Of a DNA stretch of 7,294 nucleotides, positions 1-4,544 are shown piece after piece. Positions within the stretch are counted from its first letter, which is position 1; each line of letters opens with the position of its first letter. Position numbers and translations under genes: made by a program. The DNA is taken from positions 1 to 7,294 of the forward strand of contig JAGHUB010000409.1 in assembly GCA_018065025.1 (NCBI GenBank), written 5' to 3'. The notes below the pieces were generated by a model. It had not been told where the DNA came from, made no database searches, and was given only the letters and a program-made list of their open reading frames with translations. This stretch comes from Candidatus Equihabitans merdae. GTDB taxonomy: Bacteria; Bacillota; Clostridia; Lachnospirales; Lachnospiraceae.

Positions 1-909
1 AGCGGCTGTGATAGCTTCTTCACTGTTAAGATCTACTGTACCGATAGCATCGATGAGAGCGATAACTTCATCAGCAGCAGCTTTGTTTGCTGCAGCTTCA
101 GCGGCTTTGCGAGCTTCTTCAGCCTGACGTTCTTCTTCGGCTCTGCGAGCTTCTTCAGCGCGTCTTGCTTCTTCTTCAGCGGCCTTACGGGCTTCTTCAG
201 CCAGGCGAGCTTCTTCAGCTTCAACAGCGGCTGTGTAAGCATTTTCAGCGGCTGTCAGAGTAGCTTTATTGTTTACCAGAGCTTTCTGGGCAGCTGTCAG
301 AGCTTCATAAGCTGTACGAGCGGCTGTGATAGCTTCTTCACTGCTAAGATCAACTGTACCGATAGCGTTGATGAGGAAGATAACCTGGTCTGCAGCGGCC
401 TTGTTGGCGGCAGCTTCAGCAGCCTTGCGGGCTTCTTCAGCAAGTCTTTCCTCTTCGGCTCTGCGAGCTTCTTCTTCAGCGCGACGAGCTTCTTCAGCTA
501 ATCTTTCTTCTTCAGCTTTAACAGCATCACTATAATCTTTCTCAGCTTTTGTCAGTTTGTTGTAATTGGTAACCAGATTCTTCTGTACATCTGTCAGAGC
601 ATCATAAGCAGTGCGGGCAGCTGTGATGGCATTGCCACTGTTCAAAGTGACTTTGCCGATGGCATTGATGCGGGAGATGACCTTGTCTGCAGCAGCCTTG
701 TTAGCAGCGGCTTCAGCAGCTTTACGTTCTTCTTCGGCGCGTCTTTCTTCTTCAGCTCTGCGTTCCTCTTCGGCGCGTCTCTCTTCTTCAGCGATTCTGG
801 CAGCTTCTTCTTCAACCAGCTGGATCAGAGTAGCTTCAGCAGCTTCCAGAGTAGCGATGTTGGAAACCATTGTCTGAAGGTTTGCCGGCAGAGCGTTGAG
901 AGCCTGGCG
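1..909 (-). repeat. Long in-frame tandem repeats encoding module plus charged helix
   Basis: Three consecutive units can be aligned codon for codon: 1-318 (106 codons), 319-615 (99 codons) and 616-909 (98 codons, more diverged). Each holds the end of one helical module, a Glu/Arg/Ala-rich spacer and the start of the next module. Units 1 and 2 are nearly identical at DNA level around the ITAA and AANKAAAD codons. Older, shorter units without the charged spacer continue to about 1790. All unit lengths are multiples of three, so gain or loss of a unit would keep the frame. The array continues past position 1. Shorter GAAGAG/GCGCGT-type repeats are nested in the spacers. Confidence 0.8.
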
Positions 910-2292
910 GGCATCATCGATAGCATCGATGCTGTTCAGTGTAACAGTGCCGATAGCATTGATGAGGTTTTCAACGGCGGCAACTCTTTCAGCATCCTGT
1001 CTCTGTGCTTCTTCCTGACGTTCAGCTTCTTCGATCTGCAGATACATCAGAGAGTTTTCAGCTCTTCTAAGTGTGCCGTAGTTCATGACGTACATCTGAG
1101 CTTTGGCTTCCAGAGCATCATAGGCAGTTCTTGCTGCGGCGATAGCGTCAGCGCTTTCAAGAGTAACTGTGCCGATAGCATTGATCATGGCAGTTACGTT
1201 GTCGATCTGAGCCTGCATCTCAGGGCTGATGCGAAGGCTGTCCAGAACGGCTTCAGCTTCTTCCAGGATAGAGATGTTATCAACGAGAGCTTTCTGAGAT
1301 TCTGTCAGAGCTTCGTAAGCGGCACGGATCTGGGCGACCTGATCGGCATCCGGATTCTGTACATCGATATCATAGATGCTCATCATAACCGGATCGGCGG
1401 CATCCTGATCCAGATATACCTGATACATCTGCATCCAATATTCAGCGTTTGTCAGAGTTCTGTAGTTATAAACCTGGCTCTTCTGAGCTTCATCCAGAGC
1501 ATCGTATGCGGCACGAGCGGCATTGATCTGAGCCTGTGTGTTAGCATCATAGTTGTTGTCGATGTTGTTGATCAGGTTGATGACGTTGTTGATAACGTTC
1601 TGTTCTGCAGCCTGGGCTGACAGGTCTGCCAGGATAGCTTCAGCAGCAAGCAGAGTGTTGACGTTAAGAACAAAGGATTTTGCGTAATCGCTCAGAGCGT
1701 CGTAGGAAGCACGGGCTGAAGCGATTGCATCTGCGCTGTCCAGGGAAACTTCGCCGATGTTTTCAATCATCTCAAAGACTGCATCAGCAGCATCACGATC
1801 GGGGTTGGGAACGATGTTGTGTCTGATAATCAGGATAGCTTCCTGACCGGATGTGTAATCGTAGAAATAGAATGTGTAGCAAGAAGCATCGACCTGTTCA
1901 TAGGCCATGAGAGCTTCATTATTGCAAAGGAATTCATCGCTAAGAGTAACCGGATAAACACCGTCTGTATCGATGAGACGTTTGATTCTGTTGCCGTTAG
2001 ATGTGGCTGCAATAGCGTTTGTGTAGTCGCACAGGTCGATCACAACTGAATCCTGAACACCTTCAACAACGACTTTAATGACGTTTTTGTAGGATTCTGT
2101 TTCCCAATAATAGATAGGGGTATCCAGAGAATCGTTGCCAAGATATTCGCCGTTGGCCGGTTCTACGATGATGCTGTCAGTTCTGACGACTTCATCCTGC
2201 TCATCAGCAAAAACCATAGAAGACATTGATGTTGCCATCATGACAACTGCAAGTACTAAACTGATCAGTTTTTTACTCATCTTCTTCATCAT
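1..2292 (-). CDS. Secreted repeat-rich surface protein, C-terminus outside window
   Basis: No named family recognised. The frame is open from the ATG at 2292 to the window edge (764 codons, no stop). Residues 1-29 are a signal peptide: KK-rich start, hydrophobic core LISLVLAVVMMA, cleavage predicted at VFA/DE. Residues about 45-164 form a domain shared with the neighbouring CWB2 protein, with Cys123 and Cys138 in a C-x14-SCY-type motif. Then come at least eight helical modules of about 55-60 residues, with the signature INAIGTVTL..S..AI..AR.AYDAL, then QK.LV.N...L..AE. They start near residues 168, 231, 295, 362, 434, 537, 636 and 741; the last is cut off. Modules 1-5 are nearly contiguous; 5-8 are joined by charged Glu/Arg/Ala helices at about 494-536, 592-635 and 691-740, each ending RKAAEAAANKAAAD. 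Of two adjacent ATGs the upstream one is chosen; AGGGGAAG lies 4 nt before it. A wall-exposed stalk or adhesin is inferred; its anchor is not visible. Confidence 0.9.
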   Translation of the reverse strand, partial: MMKKMSKKLISLVLAVVMMATSMSSMVFADEQDEVVRTDSIIVEPANGEYLGNDSLDTPIYYWETESYKNVIKVVVEGVQDSVVIDLCDYTNAIAATSNGNRIKRLIDTDGVYPVTLSDEFLCNNEALMAYEQVDASCYTFYFYDYTSGQEAILIIRHNIVPNPDRDAADAVFEMIENIGEVSLDSADAIASARASYDALSDYAKSFVLNVNTLLAAEAILADLSAQAAEQNVINNVINLINNIDNNYDANTQAQINAARAAYDALDEAQKSQVYNYRTLTNAEYWMQMYQVYLDQDAADPVMMSIYDIDVQNPDADQVAQIRAAYEALTESQKALVDNISILEEAEAVLDSLRISPEMQAQIDNVTAMINAIGTVTLESADAIAAARTAYDALEAKAQMYVMNYGTLRRAENSLMYLQIEEAERQEEAQRQDAERVAAVENLINAIGTVTLNSIDAIDDARQALNALPANLQTMVSNIATLEAAEATLIQLVEEEAARIAEEERRAEEERRAEEERRAEEERKAAEAAANKAAADKVISRINAIGKVTLNSGNAITAARTAYDALTDVQKNLVTNYNKLTKAEKDYSDAVKAEEERLAEEARRAEEEARRAEEERLAEEARKAAEAAANKAAADQVIFLINAIGTVDLSSEEAITAARTAYEALTAAQKALVNNKATLTAAENAYTAAVEAEEARLAEEARKAAEEEARRAEEARRAEEERQAEEARKAAEAAANKAAADEVIALIDAIGTVDLNSEEAITAA

Positions 2293-2296
2293 TTCT

Positions 2297-2304
2297 CTTC
2301 CCCT
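2297..2304 (-). promoter_or_regulatory. Ribosome binding site of the repeat-rich surface protein
   Basis: AGGGGAAG on the minus strand; the AGGGG core ends 7 nt before the ATG at 2292. This spacing favours the upstream of the two adjacent ATG codons. Confidence 0.75.
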
Positions 2305-2351
2305 GTAAAAGTTAAACTCTATATCTATCGATCTACGCTATTTTTATTAGT

Positions 2352-2377
2352 TACGAAACTTTCCTCATGTTTTCGTA
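2352..2377 (-). other. Leader hairpin upstream of the repeat-rich surface protein
   Basis: TACGAAAAC and GTTTCGTA on the minus strand can pair (8 bp with one bulged A) around a 9-nt loop, ATGAGGAAA. The hairpin lies in the presumed leader about 60 nt before the start codon. The loop carries GAGGAAA, the same string that serves as the ribosome binding site of the paralogous gene at 4406. Function unknown; it may be a leftover of a shared ancestral leader. Confidence 0.35.
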
Positions 2378-2404
2378 GGTCTAACTTATCACAGGACTTT
2401 ATCG

Positions 2405-2431
2405 ATAATACTTTCAGGGAAAAACTGTCAA
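2405..2431 (-). promoter_or_regulatory. Candidate sigma-A promoter of the repeat-rich surface protein
   Basis: The minus strand shows TTGACA (2431-2426, perfect -35) and TATTAT (2410-2405, 5/6 -10) with a 15-bp spacer, shorter than the usual 17. Transcription would start near 2398, giving a leader of about 105 nt. It lies just downstream of the terminator of the preceding gene, which suggests that this gene is its own transcription unit. Confidence 0.5.
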
Positions 2432-2493
2432 AAAGTGGGTAAAATTTGTATGAAAAATTTTTAGTTTTTGAAGTAATTCCAAGCTGCGCAAAG

Positions 2494-2536
2494 CAAAAAA
2501 TACCTCACAGGAAGCTTAATCTCCTGTGGGGTATTT
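2494..2536 (-). terminator. Intrinsic terminator after the CWB2 protein gene
   Basis: The arms at 2536-2522 and 2512-2498 form a 15-bp stem with one G-U pair and a 9-nt loop (2521-2513). On the minus strand the stem runs straight into a T tract (2500-2495). It sits about 75 nt after the stop codon of the CWB2 gene, as expected for a Rho-independent terminator. On the plus strand a T run also follows, but several bases away from the stem. Confidence 0.85.
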
Positions 2537-2569
2537 AACTTGGTTTTTTATTTAGAGACCTTTGAAGAG

Positions 2570-2603
2570 GGCTCACGGCTTCGGTGTCGTCAGCCGACGA
2601 GCC
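2570..2603 (-). other. Second hairpin just after the CWB2 gene stop
   Basis: GGCTC/GAGCC (2603-2599 with 2574-2570) and CGGCT/AGCCG (2596-2592 with 2580-2576) stack into a GC-rich hairpin with a small internal loop and an 11-nt apical loop. It starts 6 nt after the stop codon. No T tract follows, so it is not itself a typical intrinsic terminator; it may pause polymerase or protect the mRNA 3' end. Confidence 0.45.
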
Positions 2604-2609
2604 TGGAAT

Positions 2610-4406
2610 TTATCCTAAGATGTTTTTTACAGCCTGATCTGACATATTGGCTGTGCCGCCCATGACCACAAGCTGCTTGATACCGTGAGCATGAACATAA
2701 GCGGCTGCTGTCTGGTCATTATTGTCGGCCAGCAGGATAGGTGCGCCAAGACCGGCTGCAATGGGACCGCCGGATAAGCCATCCGGGAAGTTCCAGGCAT
2801 AGGTCAGCATGACAACCGGGCAATCCTCTGAGAAGAATTTCTCTGCTACTTTTACAGAGGTCTCATAACGATTCTGACCGGCCACGCGCTGAGCCGTCTC
2901 TCCTACTTTGCATCCGAGAATACTTGCAGCCTGCTGAAGAATCCCGTCGCTTACGGCAGCTGTGCCGCCGATGGCATACACTTCATTTATGGAAGAACTG
3001 TGACTCTTGAGCCAATCTATCTGAGTCTGGTTCAGACTGTCACTTACCATAAGGATAGGCATGTCACAAGAAGAAACAGACAGAGCATCTGCATAATTCT
3101 CACCGTTGCAGATCAACAGCTTACTGATTTTCTTTTTACTATCGATGGCATTCAGGATCTTGATATTAGTGTCATATCGGGAATCACCATCCAGGCGAGT
3201 GTCTTTAATGCCATATTTATTCAGGGTAGCTGCCAACTCTTTGGAAACAGCATTCTGACCACCAAGAATATAAACATTTCCGTTAACGTATTTGACAACA
3301 TCCTCGATAGCAGAGGCAGGATCTGAAGGGTTCACCAGGATCAACGGTGCCTTCAGCAGCTTAGCCAGGTAACAACCGGACAGGGCATCCGGGAACTTCT
3401 CGCCGGTTGCCAGAACAGCTGATGTGAACTGCTGGTCTTTTGAAAGCATCTTCAATTTAGCTACGGCATCGGAAGATGTCTCATAACGTGTGGCGCCACT
3501 GATACGAATAATAGGATCATTACCAAGGGGTGACAAGGATTCCGGCACATCGGGGTTATCCGGGTTATCCGGATTCGGATTGTCGGGATTACCCGGATCA
3601 GGATTGTCGGGATTATTCGGATCAGGATCGTCCGGACCTGATCCACTGTCGCCACTTCCCGTACCAGGCAGACCCACGATAGCTTCAGCGGCTTCAAGGT
3701 CAGCTAAATTAAAGACGTATGCTTTCTGACCCTCACTTAAAGCTTCATAAGACTCACGGATGTCAGCTACCTGATAGATATCGTCCGGTGTCACATCTCC
3801 CAGGAAAATGATTCGATTGATAACGTCTACTACTGCTTCAGCTTCAGCTTCAGAATAAGTTGTTTCTGACAGATTGCGGATGATGTAGTAACGGTCAATT
3901 TCCATGGTTCTGTTGGAATACCATAAGGCATAGCAAGAATCATCTACATCATCAAAGCGCAGAAGCTGAGGATTCTGACATTTGAATACATCTCCTAAGG
4001 TGAGAGCAAAGCAGTCCACCTTGACAGGCATGTTTCTGACAGTCCTTCCCGCAACTTTAGCGTAATAGGTAGAATAAGAGGCTCCCTTGTAGTAATCATT
4101 TCCCAGATCGAAATAAGCACTGGTCTGGCTGCCTTTGAGATTCAACATGACAAATGGCATCTCTGTCTCAATCTCAAAGTAATAGGCGTTGGCACCATAG
4201 CCCCCTGTTCCCAGATACTTGGCATTTGGTGTAGCAAAGTTCAATGTGCCGTCTGGACTTGCTTCATTCATATCCATGTACTCGATTACGACAGGCTCTG
4301 TTGCCGGCATCACTTCATCTGCGGAAACCATTGCAGTCATACCAACTACCATGACTACACTCAGAACGAGACTTAAGATGCCTTTCCTGAACTTTCTTAC
4401 CATCAT
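2610..4406 (-). CDS. Secreted cell-wall protein with three C-terminal CWB2 repeats
   Basis: A 598-residue complete protein. Residues 1-29 are a signal peptide (core ILSLVLSVVMVVGM, cleavage predicted at VSA/DE). Residues about 60-185 are an unrecognised domain homologous to that of the protein starting at 2292; Cys143 and Cys158 match Cys123 and Cys138 there. Residues 186-244 are one helical module (YEALSEGQKAYVFN...LEAAEAIV). Residues 246-290 are a Gly/Ser then Pro/Asn/Asp linker. Three cell wall binding type 2 repeats (PF04122 type) follow at about 299-393, 403-488 and 506-598: RISGATRYETS / ATGEKFPDALSG / YILGGQNAVS, RLDGDSRYDT / YAIGGTAAVS, and RVAGQNRYETS / FPDGLSGG / VVMGGTANMS. In known CWB2 proteins such triplets hold the protein non-covalently on anionic wall polymers, so the N-terminal part is presumably displayed. 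No catalytic domain is visible. Start: upstream one of two adjacent ATGs, with GAGGAAA before it. Own promoter and terminator suggest a monocistronic unit. Confidence 0.95.
   Translation of the reverse strand: MMVRKFRKGILSLVLSVVMVVGMTAMVSADEVMPATEPVVIEYMDMNEASPDGTLNFATPNAKYLGTGGYGANAYYFEIETEMPFVMLNLKGSQTSAYFDLGNDYYKGASYSTYYAKVAGRTVRNMPVKVDCFALTLGDVFKCQNPQLLRFDDVDDSCYALWYSNRTMEIDRYYIIRNLSETTYSEAEAEAVVDVINRIIFLGDVTPDDIYQVADIRESYEALSEGQKAYVFNLADLEAAEAIVGLPGTGSGDSGSGPDDPDPNNPDNPDPGNPDNPNPDNPDNPDVPESLSPLGNDPIIRISGATRYETSSDAVAKLKMLSKDQQFTSAVLATGEKFPDALSGCYLAKLLKAPLILVNPSDPASAIEDVVKYVNGNVYILGGQNAVSKELAATLNKYGIKDTRLDGDSRYDTNIKILNAIDSKKKISKLLICNGENYADALSVSSCDMPILMVSDSLNQTQIDWLKSHSSSINEVYAIGGTAAVSDGILQQAASILGCKVGETAQRVAGQNRYETSVKVAEKFFSEDCPVVMLTYAWNFPDGLSGGPIAAGLGAPILLADNNDQTAAAYVHAHGIKQLVVMGGTANMSDQAVKNILG
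3577..3624 (-). repeat. Two tandem 24-bp repeats in the Pro/Asn/Asp linker
   Basis: Positions 3577-3600 and 3601-3624 are direct repeats differing at two bases. They encode DPNNPDNP and DPGNPDNP in the linker between the helical module and the CWB2 repeats. Degenerate NPD/NPN units flank them. Such linkers keep domains apart and change length easily by slippage. Confidence 0.75.
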
Positions 4407-4411
4407 GATTA

Positions 4412-4418
4412 TTTCCTC
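4412..4418 (-). promoter_or_regulatory. Ribosome binding site of the CWB2 protein
   Basis: GAGGAAA on the minus strand; the GAGG core ends 8 nt before the ATG at 4406, which supports that start over the next in-frame ATG. Confidence 0.75.
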
Positions 4419-4455
4419 ATGTTCCGATAATACTGCTTATACTTTAGAAAATGTT

Positions 4456-4493
4456 TCGCCACACATCGTCGGATCATCCTAAATGTGTGGCGA
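4456..4493 (-). promoter_or_regulatory. Perfect 11-bp inverted repeat at the CWB2 mRNA 5' end
   Basis: TCGCCACACAT (4493-4483) and ATGTGTGGCGA (4466-4456) on the minus strand are perfectly complementary and separated by 16 nt. The repeat begins about where transcription from the promoter at 4530-4502 should start, so the mRNA would open with this stem-loop, followed by about 49 nt of leader. It may be a 5' stabilising hairpin, a regulatory RNA fold, or a DNA operator over the start site. A weak T-rich run follows, so attenuation is also possible. Confidence 0.6.
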
Positions 4494-4501
4494 TAATTGA
4501 C

Positions 4502-4530
4502 ATAATATATTCATTGTCCGTTCCCGTCAA
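4502..4530 (-). promoter_or_regulatory. Sigma-A-type promoter of the CWB2 protein gene
   Basis: The minus strand shows TTGACG (4530-4525, 5/6 of the -35 consensus), a 17-bp spacer and TATTAT (4507-4502, 5/6 of the -10). The predicted start is near 4495, giving a leader of about 88 nt. A small CCCGT/ACGGG hairpin overlaps the -35. The promoter lies directly after the GH3 gene, so the CWB2 gene need not be co-transcribed with it. Confidence 0.7.
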
Positions 4531-4544
4531 CACGGGATGAACTA

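Noticed and set aside
33..242. Minus-strand Lys/Leu-rich open frame
   Set aside because: It is an out-of-frame reading of the same charged-helix repeats (frame 242 mod 3 differs from the gene at 2292) and has no start signal.
326..877. Plus-strand open frames rich in Ala/Ser/Arg opposite the repeat array
   Set aside because: They are antisense shadows of the Glu/Ala/Arg codons in the long minus-strand gene: low complexity, no ribosome binding site, and interrupted while the minus frame stays open for 764 codons.
3541..3630. Short direct repeats considered as a CRISPR array
   Set aside because: The units are directly adjacent without spacers, are multiples of three, and encode NPD-type linker residues in frame.
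3490..3729. Gly/Ser/Leu-rich plus-strand frame that resembles a collagen-like repeat
   Set aside because: It is the antisense of the Pro/Asn/Asp linker repeats of the CWB2 protein, with no independent start signals.
4497..4502. TTGACA on the plus strand considered as a divergent promoter
   Set aside because: No -10-like hexamer lies 16-18 bp downstream and no plus-strand gene follows.
4521..4535. CCCGT/ACGGG hairpin considered as the GH3 terminator
   Set aside because: The stem is only 5-6 bp, no T tract follows on the minus strand, and it overlaps the -35 of the next promoter.
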